Of a DNA stretch of 64,000 nucleotides, positions 44,732-55,233 are shown piece by piece. Both the position numbers and the translations under genes were made by a program. Location: contig CALVFI010000001.1 in the NCBI GenBank assembly GCA_944326815.1, positions 1 to 64,000 of the forward strand. The letters are read 5' to 3'. Within the stretch, counting starts at the first letter, position 1; the number at the start of each line of letters is the position of its first letter. Under the pieces are notes generated by a model. It did not search any database. It saw nothing but the letters and a program-made list of their open reading frames with translations, and had not been told where the DNA came from. This DNA comes from an uncultured Rikenellaceae bacterium (GTDB taxonomy: Bacteria; Bacteroidota; Bacteroidia; Bacteroidales; Rikenellaceae).

Positions 44732-47700
44732 ATGCAAAATTTCTGCAAGTCATTACTACTGAGCCTAGCCCTCGTATTATGCGGGGGGGGGATGTCGCAG
44801 TTGTACGCACAGCAGCGCTCCATCAAAGGCACAGTTCAAGATGAAAAAGGAGCTTCTCTGCCAGGTGTAACCATCATCGTGAAAGGAACGACGAATGGTA
44901 CAACCACCGGGGCAGATGGAAAATTTACATTGTCAATTCCGAAAGAAGAGACTACATTACAGTTCTCGTACATCGGCTATCAAACCCAGGAAGTGGTTGT
45001 TTCAACAAGCCAAACGGAATTGAAAGTTATTATGAAAGAGGACGTCACCCAGTTGGAAGACGTGGTTGTAACGGCATTTGCCACCCAGAAAAAAATCAAC
45101 GTGACGGGTGCCATTACGCAAGTATCCGGAAGTGATCTGGTTGCCACACCGGTTTCCAACATTGCAAACGCCTTGATCGGTAGCACGCCGGGTGTGAGCG
45201 GTCTTCAGACCTCCGGTGAGCCTGGACGTAACGCCGCCGATATCAAAATCCGTGGTATTTCGACCTACGGTTCTTCTACCCCGCTGGTTGTGATTGACGG
45301 TATTGAGCAGGCCGCAGAGCAAGGCTTTAGCGAGTTGAACTCAATGGATCCCAATGAAATCGAGAACATCAGTGTCTTGAAAGATGCATCTTCGACAGCT
45401 GTGTTCGGTATCCGTGGTGCAAATGGTGTTATCCTGGTAACGACTAAACGTGGTCGTGTAGGAAAACCTGTTATCAATTTCTCTGCCAATTACGGTTTCA
45501 CACAAGCAACAGAACTTCAAGAAGGTCTTACTTCGTATGAATATGCTTTGCTGCGTAACGAGTCTATCCGTAACGAACAACGCGGTTATGCTGGCCAAGA
45601 ATCGCTCAATGCCAATATTTATGACGATTATGATCTATGGAAGTTCAAAAACAATCGCGACTTCACACCGATGGAGGTAGATGCAATGACTCATCTGACA
45701 GCCGCACAAAAAGAGGCGCTCAAGAATTCGCCCGCGCTGTATTATGGTAGCCATAACCTTTACAAAGAGCAATTCGACCGTCTCGGCCCGCAGGCACAAG
45801 TCAACCTGAACGTATCGGGTGGTACGGAACGTGTAAAATACTTCGTATCGTTTGGATATTTCAACCAGAAAGGTATCACCAACGTAACGGAATATTACGG
45901 AGCACAAACCGGTTCGAAATTCGACCGTTACAACTTCCGCAGTAATTTTGATATCAATGTAGCCAAAAACTGGAAGGTAACGTTGAACTCTTCAGCTCAA
46001 TTCGGTCAGACCCAAGGTCCCGGTAGTAGCGCCGACCCATACGATATCTCTGCCCGTTACAAAATCATCATGCAGTATATCTATGATGCCAACCCGTTGA
46101 TTTCTCCGGGATTCGTTGAAGGCAAACTGGTAAGCGGATTCAATGCTCCGGCAGGAAGTATTCAGAAGGAATTAGCAGCAAAAACTGCTAGTAGCATCGG
46201 AGATCAGAATGCCGTGTACAATCTTCTTACGAGTGGTATGGGTACAATTTACAACTCCCTGTTAGACAACTCAGTAAGAGTTGATCACACGATGGATTAT
46301 CTTATTAAAGGTCTGAAAGCTCACGGTACGGTCAGCTATCAGGACAATTACAATCGTTATGTCAATTATAAACCCTCGATTCCGTCGTACAGCGTACGCC
46401 GTAGTGACGCTGATCCTAATGTATACGAGTTCTTCGGAGGTTCTTTAGGGGCAGGCTCGTTCAATTCTTATGGATACAGCAACTGGAACAAGTTGTATAT
46501 CGAAGGTGGTTTCGACTGGGCTGGTAGCTTCAACGGTCACAACATATCGGCACTGTTGCTGGGTAAAGCTTCGCGCTACACCATGCCGGGCGGTAGCTTC
46601 AACGTTCCTTCAGGTATCATGGGTTTGGTTGGACGTGTAACCTATAACTATCAAAACCGCTACATGGTTGAGTTCAATGCCGGTTACAATGGTACCGAGC
46701 AGTTCGCAGAAGGAAAACGTTTCGGCTTCTTCCCTGCTTACTCTATTGGTTGGGTTCCGACCGAGGAAGAATTCTTCCCCAAGAACGATATCCTTACATT
46801 CTTGAAGATTCGTGGTTCGTACGGTGAAGTCGGTAACGACCAATTAGGAAGTGGCCGTCGTTATTACTATCTGCCGAATACGTACAATCTTAATCAAACC
46901 GGTTATCAATTAGGTAACAGTAACGGTTCTTCTGAGAACGCTTACTATGCAGGTGCTACGGAAGGTGCTCTTGGTAACCCGGATATCACTTGGGAGCGTG
47001 CCAAGAAATATGATGTCGGTGTCGAGATCAAGATGTTCAAAGATCGTTTATCAATCGTAGCAGACTGGTTCAAGGAAGACCGTAACAGCATTCTTACCAC
47101 TCTGGGAATCATTCCCGGTATTTATGGTGTAAGTGCAAGTTCTGTGCCTCCTGCAAACGTAGGTAAAACCTGGAACAAAGGTTACGAAATCGAAGTAGGT
47201 TGGCAAGATAATCCAACAAAAGATATCTCGTATGGCATTTCTGCCAATATCAGCTACGCAAAAAATAAAGTTGTCTACAAGGCAGAAGCAAGCAACCCCT
47301 ACTACTGGATGAACGAAACTGGCTTCTCGATTGGACAACGCCATGGTTTGGTAGCAGATGGTCTTTTCAATACACTCGAAGAGTTGGCTAACCGTCCTTA
47401 CAATACCTTCACTTCAAACAAAGCTACGCTGGGTGATATCCGTTACAAAGACCTCAATGGTGACGGTATGATCGACAACAAGGATATTGCACCGATCGGT
47501 TATCCAAACTATCCGCAATACCACTACAATATCAAAGCTAACTTTGCATGGAAAGGTCTCTCTATCAACCTGCTTTTCTCTGGAACAGCCAACGGATCTT
47601 TCCAGCTCCCCACAGCATTTGTTATGCCATTCTTTAAAAGTGCAGGTAATGCATGGAGATGGGAATATGACGGACGCTGGACTCCAGAAAGATATGCAGC

Positions 47701-48022
47701 AGGTGCAAAGATTACCTATCCTCGCGTAACTTACAATCCTACCCCCGAACATACCAATTACCGTGCCAGCAGCTATTGGATCAAATCTAATGACTTCTTC
47801 AAACTGAAAAACGTTGAGATCGGTTATACTTTCAACACAGAAAAAGGGCTACTGAAAAACTGGAATATCCAACGGCTTAAAGTTTTCGCACAAGCCAACA
47901 ATGTCTATACGTTCAAGAATCCGCTACGCGATTATGGTATCGATCCCGAAACAACGGACGGTTCCGCGTATATCTTCCCGCTGACACGTGTCATTACATT
48001 CGGCGTAAGTCTACAGTTCTAA
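44732..48022 (+). CDS. susC: SusC-like TonB-dependent glycan importer, first of two
   Basis: A 1096-residue SusC protein. The signal peptide (~1-27, ending LYAQ) contains three Gly residues coded by nine consecutive G (44783-44791). It has a carboxypeptidase-regulatory domain at ~30-115 (GTVQDEKGASLPGVTIIVKG, QFSYIGYQTQEVVV), a plug domain at ~120-240 (AQVSG-like start, ADIKIRGISTYG, VLKDASSTAVFGIRGANGVI) and a 22-strand barrel ending VITFGVSLQF. With the SusD gene 29 bases downstream it would form a gated outer-membrane pump for oligosaccharides, energised by TonB. If the G run changes length, the protein is cut off in the signal peptide. Confidence 0.95.
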   Translation: MQNFCKSLLLSLALVLCGGGMSQLYAQQRSIKGTVQDEKGASLPGVTIIVKGTTNGTTTGADGKFTLSIPKEETTLQFSYIGYQTQEVVVSTSQTELKVIMKEDVTQLEDVVVTAFATQKKINVTGAITQVSGSDLVATPVSNIANALIGSTPGVSGLQTSGEPGRNAADIKIRGISTYGSSTPLVVIDGIEQAAEQGFSELNSMDPNEIENISVLKDASSTAVFGIRGANGVILVTTKRGRVGKPVINFSANYGFTQATELQEGLTSYEYALLRNESIRNEQRGYAGQESLNANIYDDYDLWKFKNNRDFTPMEVDAMTHLTAAQKEALKNSPALYYGSHNLYKEQFDRLGPQAQVNLNVSGGTERVKYFVSFGYFNQKGITNVTEYYGAQTGSKFDRYNFRSNFDINVAKNWKVTLNSSAQFGQTQGPGSSADPYDISARYKIIMQYIYDANPLISPGFVEGKLVSGFNAPAGSIQKELAAKTASSIGDQNAVYNLLTSGMGTIYNSLLDNSVRVDHTMDYLIKGLKAHGTVSYQDNYNRYVNYKPSIPSYSVRRSDADPNVYEFFGGSLGAGSFNSYGYSNWNKLYIEGGFDWAGSFNGHNISALLLGKASRYTMPGGSFNVPSGIMGLVGRVTYNYQNRYMVEFNAGYNGTEQFAEGKRFGFFPAYSIGWVPTEEEFFPKNDILTFLKIRGSYGEVGNDQLGSGRRYYYLPNTYNLNQTGYQLGNSNGSSENAYYAGATEGALGNPDITWERAKKYDVGVEIKMFKDRLSIVADWFKEDRNSILTTLGIIPGIYGVSASSVPPANVGKTWNKGYEIEVGWQDNPTKDISYGISANISYAKNKVVYKAEASNPYYWMNETGFSIGQRHGLVADGLFNTLEELANRPYNTFTSNKATLGDIRYKDLNGDGMIDNKDIAPIGYPNYPQYHYNIKANFAWKGLSINLLFSGTANGSFQLPTAFVMPFFKSAGNAWRWEYDGRWTPERYAAGAKITYPRVTYNPTPEHTNYRASSYWIKSNDFFKLKNVEIGYTFNTEKGLLKNWNIQRLKVFAQANNVYTFKNPLRDYGIDPETTDGSAYIFPLTRVITFGVSLQF
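44783..44791 (+). repeat. G9 homopolymer inside the SusC signal-peptide coding region
   Basis: Nine consecutive G encode Gly18-Gly20 of the SusC protein. Any one- or two-base change shifts the frame within the first 20 codons. Runs of this kind are known phase-variation switches in other bacteria. Confidence 0.8.
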
Positions 48023-48051
48023 CCTGTGTAACCTAAAAGAGAATATTAACT

Positions 48052-49878
48052 ATGAGAAAAATATTTTTAATCTTGATGATGACGGGACTCGCAGGCATGT
48101 ATTCCTGTGATGTATTCCTTCAGAAACCTGACACTACGGGTACCGTCGATCTGGATGCTATTTACAGTTCTACGAAAAATGCGGAAGCAGCATTGATGAG
48201 CTGCTATAATAATTCGCTGATTGTAGGTTGGCCGGGAGGAGTACGACTCAGTCACGGTACAGATGCCAATATTTGTGATGAGTTAGCTCGTGGCTCCAAC
48301 TGGCATGAGGTATATACTGTTGTTAGCAGTGGTCTTACCCCGGCCAATGGAGGAACTGTTAGCTACGACAACAACTGGAGTTGCATTCGCGCTGCTTTCC
48401 TGGTGAAAGAGAATATCGACAAGGTTCCTGATATGAGCGACCAGATGAAAGGGTATTACAAAGCCGAAGCAACAGGTCTGATTGCCTATCGGTATGTCAG
48501 CATGTTCATCCGTTTGGGTGGAGTGCCCATCGTTCGGAAATCTTTCGAGGCTACGGACGATTTGATGATCCCGCGTGCATCGCTTCAGGAGACATTAAAT
48601 TATATCGTTGAACTCTGCGATGAGGCCTACAATGGACTGCCTGAAGGTGATTGGGAAGCCGGTATGACCGGTCGTCTGACCCGCGGTGCGGTTCTAGCTA
48701 TGAAGGCACAGGCACTGATGTTCGCTGCCCGTCCTCTGTTCAACAGAGCAACTCCTTATTTGGACAATGGTTCCAATAATAACTTGATTTGTTTTGGATC
48801 TGAAGATCCTCAACGTTGGCAAGATGCCATCCAGGCAAACGAGGCTGTACTGACCTGGGCCAATGCAAATGGTTACACCCTTATCAATACGGGTGGTGCC
48901 GGTGAAGGTCAGCCAAATCCAAACGCGTTCGAAGACTATGCCACTGCAACTTCTACGCCCTCAAATCGTGAGGTATTGTTGGCATACAAAGCTTCAAGCA
49001 CCAGCCGCTTTCCTGGTAGCGAGCTTGGCCGTTACACGCTGATGAATAAAACGCTGTTGCCTTGGTTTTCACCATATCCTTATGATACTGACGAAATGGG
49101 TATTCTGACGAATCATTTTGAAAAATATTACAAAGCTGACGGTACCGATCAAGATTGGCCGAAAGTGGGCGAAAGCCAACCACGTGATATCAGCGATTGG
49201 GTAACCCGTATCAATGAAATGGAACCTCGTTTATGGGCAGACTGCTTCGTTCCCGGATATGATGCCAAAAATAATGAAGGTAACAGTTATTGGGCAGCCG
49301 ATGGTTTTGGCCGTAGTGCAAGTAACATTGGTAGTACGGAAAATATTTTCCCTGGTAGCCATCACACTGGTCATGGTTGCGCACAATCTACAAAATTCTT
49401 CTATAAGGCAGGTACACGCCTTTGGTTTGAGCCACCACTGTATCGTTTGGCCGAGATCTACCTCAACCTAGCAGAAGCCTACAACGAAGTTGATCAGCCA
49501 GAGAAAGCATTGCAAAATTTGAATAAAGTTCACAACCGTGCCGGTTTGCCGAGTATTACCGAACGAGATCAAACAGCTCTTCGCAAGATTATTCAGCGAG
49601 AGAAAGCAATCGAGTTCTTCCACGAACATCGTCGTTACTTTGAGGTAAAACACTGGATGGTAGAAGATATTGCTGATGGTGTTATTGGAGGTCAGAAGCG
49701 TGAATTCCAGTTCCAAACAATTCCGAATCCAGAAGGAACGACCAACTTCTTGTCCAACTTGGCATCTTATTGGGATGCAAACACGTATATAGGATTCTGG
49801 CATCCAAAGATGTATCTGGAACCATTCCCCCAGAGCGAAATCAACAAGGGTGTGATTACGCAAAACCCCGGTTATTAG
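48052..49878 (+). CDS. susD: SusD-like surface glycan-binding lipoprotein, first of two
   Basis: A 608-residue SusD-family lipoprotein (YSC lipobox, Cys ~19). Typical features are the N-terminal TPR-like helices, the AYRYVSMFIRLGGVPIV stretch, the LTRGAVLAMKAQALMFAARP helix, and the C-terminal AEIYLNLAEAYNEVDQ and REKAIEFFHEHRRYFEVKHW motifs. It acts as the lid over the SusC barrel just upstream, and binds the oligosaccharide at the cell surface. Confidence 0.93.
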   Translation: MRKIFLILMMTGLAGMYSCDVFLQKPDTTGTVDLDAIYSSTKNAEAALMSCYNNSLIVGWPGGVRLSHGTDANICDELARGSNWHEVYTVVSSGLTPANGGTVSYDNNWSCIRAAFLVKENIDKVPDMSDQMKGYYKAEATGLIAYRYVSMFIRLGGVPIVRKSFEATDDLMIPRASLQETLNYIVELCDEAYNGLPEGDWEAGMTGRLTRGAVLAMKAQALMFAARPLFNRATPYLDNGSNNNLICFGSEDPQRWQDAIQANEAVLTWANANGYTLINTGGAGEGQPNPNAFEDYATATSTPSNREVLLAYKASSTSRFPGSELGRYTLMNKTLLPWFSPYPYDTDEMGILTNHFEKYYKADGTDQDWPKVGESQPRDISDWVTRINEMEPRLWADCFVPGYDAKNNEGNSYWAADGFGRSASNIGSTENIFPGSHHTGHGCAQSTKFFYKAGTRLWFEPPLYRLAEIYLNLAEAYNEVDQPEKALQNLNKVHNRAGLPSITERDQTALRKIIQREKAIEFFHEHRRYFEVKHWMVEDIADGVIGGQKREFQFQTIPNPEGTTNFLSNLASYWDANTYIGFWHPKMYLEPFPQSEINKGVITQNPGY

Positions 49879-49920
49879 TGTTCATTGCACATTTATCACA
49901 TTAAATGTAAACAAACAGCT

Positions 49921-52830
49921 ATGAAGAATAGACTAAATAAATTCAGGAGTGTCCTTATGGCGGGCGCACTCTTTACAGTAGCCGGGACGGCAGCCGCCCA
50001 GACGCCTGTCAGCGTAGCCGACTCCGCTTCTCAGGTAAAAGCAGTACCGGGAAATCTGTTCAGTACCCCTGAACTGCTGAATACTGCCGCCGTATCGACC
50101 GCATCAGGCGAACAATTACAAAAAACTCCAACCGCAAACCTTACCAATACCCTCAGCGGACTTCTTCCTGGACTTACGCTGAAACAAGGTACTGGAGAGC
50201 CATGGAATGACCAAGCACAATGGTTGATTCGCGGTATTGGAACTTATAACTTTGGAGGTTATAATACATGTAAGATCTATGTAGACGGCTTCGAGGTCAA
50301 TGCAAATTACATGCAATACCTGAAACCGGCAGAAATCGAATCTATCTCCATTTTGAAAGATGCAGCAGCTCTTTCAACGTTTGGAGAGAGAGGTGGTAAC
50401 GGTGTAATCTGGATTGAGACTAAACGCGGTCAAATAGGTCCATTGAAAATCAAGACCAACGTACGTTACGGTATCCAAATGCCTACCGCAGAGAAAAAGC
50501 CGTTGAATTCTTATGAATTCGGAGCTCTTTACAACCAAGCTATTAGTAACGACAATGGCTTTAACCCCAGTCTTTACCCAGACAATAGCGGTATGCAATG
50601 GACTCCGACCTATACGAACGATGACTTAGAAGCTTATAAGAATGGCACAGGCATCAACGTCGATTGGTATGACGAGGTTATGCGTAAAAACGGCCAATAT
50701 GTAGACGGAGATGTATCTTTCACTGGTGGTAGCAAATCTGCACGCTATAACATCTTGCTGGGATATATGAACCAACAGGGTCTGTTCGATGTGAAGAACT
50801 CCGACAAGACTTCCAACGAACATTTTGGACGTTATAACATACGTGCCAACTTCGACTTCGATATTCTCAAAATTTTCGAAGCTCGGGTGGATCTTGGAGG
50901 TCGTATTGAAGAGTACAAGCGCCCAGGTACCAGAGACTTTGGGGTATCCAATATCATGAATGTATTGGCCACCTATCCATCGAATATTTATAATGTATTC
51001 GATGACGAAGCAATGCAGAATTATTCCGGTACGGCTATCTACAACAACAACCCGGTAGCCTCTATCAAACAACTGGGATGGTTCTCGAACCACGCTCGTA
51101 CCATTCAGGGGAACTTCTCTCTAAAGGAGAAACTCGACTTTATCACTCCGGGTCTTTACTTGAAAGAAACTTTCTCGTTTACGACCTATACCAAGAGTGC
51201 ATATAGCAAAACACGTAACTATGCCCGTTACCACAATGGTGTAACCACGACTACCGACCAAAATACCTCTATCACGGCCAGTGGTTATGGTTCAGAGGGT
51301 ATGGAAGACTGGAAACAAGGCGCCATTACACTGGGTTACGATCGCGTCTTCGGCAAACATGCTCTGACGGCAGTTGCCAATATGCATATTTCCGGATACA
51401 ATGGTGATGGTCTGTATTCATACAAATACCACTATGTAAACTACAACGGACGCGTTAACTACAACTACGATAACCGTTACGTAGCAGAATTCGGTTTCTC
51501 CTACTTCGGCAACGATTCCTATGCTCCGGGTCATCAGTACGCATTCTATCCTACGATTTCGGCAGCGTGGATGCTTTCGAACGAAGAGTTCCTGAAGAAT
51601 TCCTCAGTAGTAGATATGCTCAAGTTGCGTGTATCTGCAGGTAAGACCGGTATTTCAGATTCGAATAATAGTGTTGGTGGCTATAGTACAAATGGTCGAT
51701 TCCTGTACAAAAGCTACTTCGGAGGAACTTCTATCGGTGCATTCTACACAGGTAATTCGACGCCAAACCAACAAGGAACCCTAGGACATGTATTTATTCC
51801 TTATTTAGATGCTCATGCAGAAAAGAGCATGAAATACAATGTAGGTATTGATGCAGCTCTCTTCCAGGGACTGAACGTTTCGGCCGACTTCTATCTGGAC
51901 AAACGTACGGATATTCTTACGGCTGACAACTCAATCATGCAGTATTTCGGCGTAAACAACAAAATAGGTAACATCGGTAAGATGACCAGCAAAGGTTTTG
52001 AAATTGCTGCTTCTTATACAAAAGAGTTGAAAGACTGGTCCTATACCATTAACGGTATGGCATCGTACAATACCAACAAGATCGATTATATGTCCGAGAC
52101 TCCACGCGCTCATAAATACAATGAACAAACGGGTCGTGCATACGGCACTCCACTGGGTTTGGTTGCCGACGGTTTCTATGATGTAGACGATTTCAATGCT
52201 GATGGTACACTCAAAGCAGAGCTTCCCACCCCAATGTTCGGTAACGTACAACCTGGTGACATTAAGTACAAGGATCTCGACAACAACGGTATCGTTGATA
52301 CAGATGACGAAACAGCTATCGGGAACTCGATCTATCCAAAATGGACTTACAGTTTCGGTGCTACAATTCGCTACAAGAGTTTTGACCTGGGCTTCCTGTT
52401 CCAAGGAGCAGCAGGCGCAGACTTCAACCTGCTTGACAACTGGAATCAAACTGTTGCTTTCGTAAACAATGGCAACGCATATGACATAGCACGCGGCGCA
52501 TGGGCATACTTCCCCGAACAGGGTATCGATACCCGTGCATCAGCTACCTATCCTCGTCTGACGACTGAAAGCAATGACAATAACTTCCGCGCCAGCACAT
52601 TCTGGATGCGCAGCCTCAACTATCTGAAGCTCCGCAACGTAGAACTGGGCTATACTTTCACCCCCAAAGGGCCTAACCCGGGCATCGACGGTCTCCGAAT
52701 CTATCTCAGCGCAGTGAACCCATTTGTGTTCAGCAAACTGTACAAAGATTTCGATCTGGATCCGGAAGCTCCTTACGGAGGCTACCCCGCAATACGTTCC
52801 TACAATATCGGCGTATCATTAACTTTCTAA
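49921..52830 (+). CDS. susC: SusC-like TonB-dependent importer, second; lacks the carboxypeptidase-regulatory domain
   Basis: A 969-residue SusC-type protein from the ATG at 49921 (an earlier ATG at 49885 gives no proper signal peptide). Signal peptide ends TAAAQ. Unlike the first SusC, it goes almost directly to the plug (VSTASGEQLQKTPTANLTNT, WLIRGIGTYNFGGYNTCKIY, ISILKDAAALSTFGERGGNG) with no carboxypeptidase-regulatory domain. The barrel ends SYNIGVSLTF. It is followed by its own SusD. The two pairs share overall design but are far diverged, so each may take different chain lengths or side-groups. Confidence 0.92.
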   Translation: MKNRLNKFRSVLMAGALFTVAGTAAAQTPVSVADSASQVKAVPGNLFSTPELLNTAAVSTASGEQLQKTPTANLTNTLSGLLPGLTLKQGTGEPWNDQAQWLIRGIGTYNFGGYNTCKIYVDGFEVNANYMQYLKPAEIESISILKDAAALSTFGERGGNGVIWIETKRGQIGPLKIKTNVRYGIQMPTAEKKPLNSYEFGALYNQAISNDNGFNPSLYPDNSGMQWTPTYTNDDLEAYKNGTGINVDWYDEVMRKNGQYVDGDVSFTGGSKSARYNILLGYMNQQGLFDVKNSDKTSNEHFGRYNIRANFDFDILKIFEARVDLGGRIEEYKRPGTRDFGVSNIMNVLATYPSNIYNVFDDEAMQNYSGTAIYNNNPVASIKQLGWFSNHARTIQGNFSLKEKLDFITPGLYLKETFSFTTYTKSAYSKTRNYARYHNGVTTTTDQNTSITASGYGSEGMEDWKQGAITLGYDRVFGKHALTAVANMHISGYNGDGLYSYKYHYVNYNGRVNYNYDNRYVAEFGFSYFGNDSYAPGHQYAFYPTISAAWMLSNEEFLKNSSVVDMLKLRVSAGKTGISDSNNSVGGYSTNGRFLYKSYFGGTSIGAFYTGNSTPNQQGTLGHVFIPYLDAHAEKSMKYNVGIDAALFQGLNVSADFYLDKRTDILTADNSIMQYFGVNNKIGNIGKMTSKGFEIAASYTKELKDWSYTINGMASYNTNKIDYMSETPRAHKYNEQTGRAYGTPLGLVADGFYDVDDFNADGTLKAELPTPMFGNVQPGDIKYKDLDNNGIVDTDDETAIGNSIYPKWTYSFGATIRYKSFDLGFLFQGAAGADFNLLDNWNQTVAFVNNGNAYDIARGAWAYFPEQGIDTRASATYPRLTTESNDNNFRASTFWMRSLNYLKLRNVELGYTFTPKGPNPGIDGLRIYLSAVNPFVFSKLYKDFDLDPEAPYGGYPAIRSYNIGVSLTF

Positions 52831-52848
52831 CATCAAAAAGCATTGACT

Positions 52849-54519
52849 ATGAATTACAAAAATATTTATAGAACGGTTTTTGTCGGTGCAGCCCTTTGCA
52901 TGGCGACCGGATGCGAAAGCTACCTGGATACCAGCCTCGATACCTATCAGACAGATGAAACGATAGCTACCAACCGAGGCACGATCTGGTCATTTGCCAA
53001 CGCATTCTACGCTCCGATGGGAAATGGATTCAGCATGTTGGACGACAACCTGTTCGCTCCGGCATCCGATGAAGCCATGGCAACCTCTGCATCGTCCAAT
53101 GCCTCCTATTTCAACAAAGGGGCTATCACGCCAGCAACGAATCCCATATCCAATTTATACAAAAACTATTATGAGGGTATCCGTGCTGCCAACTACTTCT
53201 TGGATTATGTAAAAGACGGAAAAGGCGAAGCATTATTAGCACTGAACCGCGATACGGTTTCAGGTCGTCCCGACTATCTGAAAGACCTTGCATCACTCAA
53301 CTGGTATAAAGCAGAAGCACATATTGCTAAAGCCTACTACTACACAGAGTTGCTTAAGATGTATGGTGGTGTGCCTATCGTAGAAGAGACCTACGAACAA
53401 GTGGGAAATAAGATGATAGCTCGTTCATCGTACGATGATGTTGTAGATTATATCGTTAATGAGATCGATACTTACAAAGATCAATTAGCAGTAAACTGGG
53501 ATGACTTCTCCGATCGTGAAGGACGTTTCACATTGGGAGCTGCATTAGCAATCAAAGCTCGTGCTCTTCTCTACGCAGCTAGCCCGCTCAACAATCCTAC
53601 GAATGACGTAGAAAAGTGGAAAAAGGCAGCCGAAGCAGCTAAGGACATCATCGACAATCCTGATCTCGGTTACTCGTTGGCTTCCGACTATGGTAACTAC
53701 TTCTTAAACGACACGCCGCTTTCCTCATCGGAGACCATTATCGCTGTTCGTCGTGGAGCAAGTAACTCCTTGGAATCTAAAAACTACCCGATTGCCACTC
53801 CGGGAGGAGCCAGTGGTGTAACCCCGTCTCATAACCTCGTATCTGCATATGAGTATATCGGAGCTCAAGATCCGGACGATCCCTACCTTAACCGTGATCC
53901 CCGTTTGAAAGCTACTATCGTAACGAATGGTAGCAATTGGAATGGTTATACTATGGCTCAAGCTCCCGGCGAACGTTTTGATATGAATGCAGCCAACGCT
54001 AGCCGTACGGGATACTATCTGAAGAAATTCTTGGTGGATAACTTGAACCTAATACAAGGCCAGAATGCTCGTCACCACTGGATTGCTTACCGTTATGCAG
54101 AGGTGCTTCTCAACTATGCAGAAGCCATGAACCAAGCATACGGTCCGGATGATAACAATGGCTACAGCCTGACAGCCCGCGAAGCGCTTCAGTTAGTCCG
54201 TGATCGTGCCAGCACGAGTCTGCCGGCAGTTGTGACAACGGATAGGGATGAGTTCAATGAGGCAGTAAAACACGAACGTCGGATTGAATTGGCATTCGAA
54301 GATCACCGTTATTGGGATCTGCTCCGTTGGAAAGACGCCATGACAGTTCTGAACGAACCTATCCAAGGTGTGAAGATCACAAAAACCGGAGGGAAATACA
54401 ACTACGAAACTGTAACGGTCGGTACACGTAAATTCCTTGAAAGGAACTATCGGATGCCGTTCTCTCGTGGTGAAATTGCCAACTCAAATGATGTTCTCGT
54501 ACAAAACGAAGGTTACTAA
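52849..54519 (+). CDS. susD: SusD-like surface glycan-binding lipoprotein, second of two
   Basis: A 556-residue SusD protein from the ATG at 52849 (a TTG two codons earlier is possible). Lipobox TGC (Cys ~22). Features: the YYEGIRAANYFLDYV helix, AEAHIAKAYYYTELLKMYGG, FTLGAALAIKARALLYAASP, and near the end AEVLLNYAEAMNQAYG and HERRIELAFEDHRYWDLLRW. It pairs with the second SusC, 18 bases upstream. Confidence 0.93.
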   Translation: MNYKNIYRTVFVGAALCMATGCESYLDTSLDTYQTDETIATNRGTIWSFANAFYAPMGNGFSMLDDNLFAPASDEAMATSASSNASYFNKGAITPATNPISNLYKNYYEGIRAANYFLDYVKDGKGEALLALNRDTVSGRPDYLKDLASLNWYKAEAHIAKAYYYTELLKMYGGVPIVEETYEQVGNKMIARSSYDDVVDYIVNEIDTYKDQLAVNWDDFSDREGRFTLGAALAIKARALLYAASPLNNPTNDVEKWKKAAEAAKDIIDNPDLGYSLASDYGNYFLNDTPLSSSETIIAVRRGASNSLESKNYPIATPGGASGVTPSHNLVSAYEYIGAQDPDDPYLNRDPRLKATIVTNGSNWNGYTMAQAPGERFDMNAANASRTGYYLKKFLVDNLNLIQGQNARHHWIAYRYAEVLLNYAEAMNQAYGPDDNNGYSLTAREALQLVRDRASTSLPAVVTTDRDEFNEAVKHERRIELAFEDHRYWDLLRWKDAMTVLNEPIQGVKITKTGGKYNYETVTVGTRKFLERNYRMPFSRGEIANSNDVLVQNEGY

Positions 54520-54550
54520 CAGTTTGAATCATTAATACCGATTTTAGCAT

Positions 54551-55123
54551 ATGAAAAACAAAGCAATATTAGTGCTGGCTCTCCTATTTGGAATGTTTGC
54601 CTTTACAGGTTGTACAGAAGGAGATGGAGAGAAGGATTACGGATATGCGTATATCTATATGCCTCAGGCAACGGTAGACGGCGGTCTCACAAACCAATAT
54701 CCCGTACCTTCGGGCGGCGGAGAATACTCCTACAATTTCAAAGTAGAAAATGGTAAGTTAAATATCATTCTAGGTGTACTGCGAGCCGGGAAGTTTGAGA
54801 AAAACGAAAGTTTCAGCGTATCTGTAGCGGCCGATGAAACAAAAACACAGGCTGCTATCACTAATGGTAGTGTCAGCAACGCTGTTGCCATGCCGAGTAC
54901 GATTTACACACTTCCGACAGAGGTGACCGTTCCTTCAGGCAAAAGCAGCGAAGCATTCTATCTGGCTGTAGATGTTGCCTCTATCAAAGGTACAACTGAA
55001 TATTCAGGTAAAAAGCTTATTCTTGAAGTAGGTATTAGTAACCCTACTCGTTATGAGCTTGCATCTACGAATACCAGCGTATTGGTCGTCCTTGATGTAG
55101 ACGCTATCCAACAGTATCTATAA
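54551..55123 (+). CDS. DUF1735-like lipoprotein, probable surface glycan-binding protein
   Basis: A 190-residue lipoprotein (TGC lipobox, Cys ~21; TEGDGEKD follows, acidic as in surface lipoproteins). The body (~28-180) looks like a single DUF1735-type beta-sandwich (YAYIYMPQATVDGG; SVSVAADETKTQAAI; YTLPTEVTVPSGKSSEAFYL). Such domains often form the first part of larger glycan-binding proteins beside SusD. Here it stands alone, shorter than usual. A strong hairpin follows at 55131-55176. Confidence 0.68.
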   Translation: MKNKAILVLALLFGMFAFTGCTEGDGEKDYGYAYIYMPQATVDGGLTNQYPVPSGGGEYSYNFKVENGKLNIILGVLRAGKFEKNESFSVSVAADETKTQAAITNGSVSNAVAMPSTIYTLPTEVTVPSGKSSEAFYLAVDVASIKGTTEYSGKKLILEVGISNPTRYELASTNTSVLVVLDVDAIQQYL

Positions 55124-55130
55124 TCTAAAT

Positions 55131-55176
55131 TTATTCCGGGTGAAGCGCTCAGAAAGGAGCGTTTTACCCGGAATAA
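55131..55176 (+). terminator. Strong hairpin between the SusCD block and the hydrolase block
   Basis: An 11-base perfect outer stem (TTATTCCGGGT with its complement) plus an inner stem (AAGCGCTC with GAGCGTTT, one wobble). It is followed by only a short T-poor stretch. It may act as a leaky terminator or RNA stabiliser to set higher levels of SusCD than of the enzymes. Confidence 0.6.
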
Positions 55177-55233
55177 TTATACCGTGCGGTCCGGCCCGTT
55201 ACGGAATCGATATCTAAAACTCAAAATAGAACT

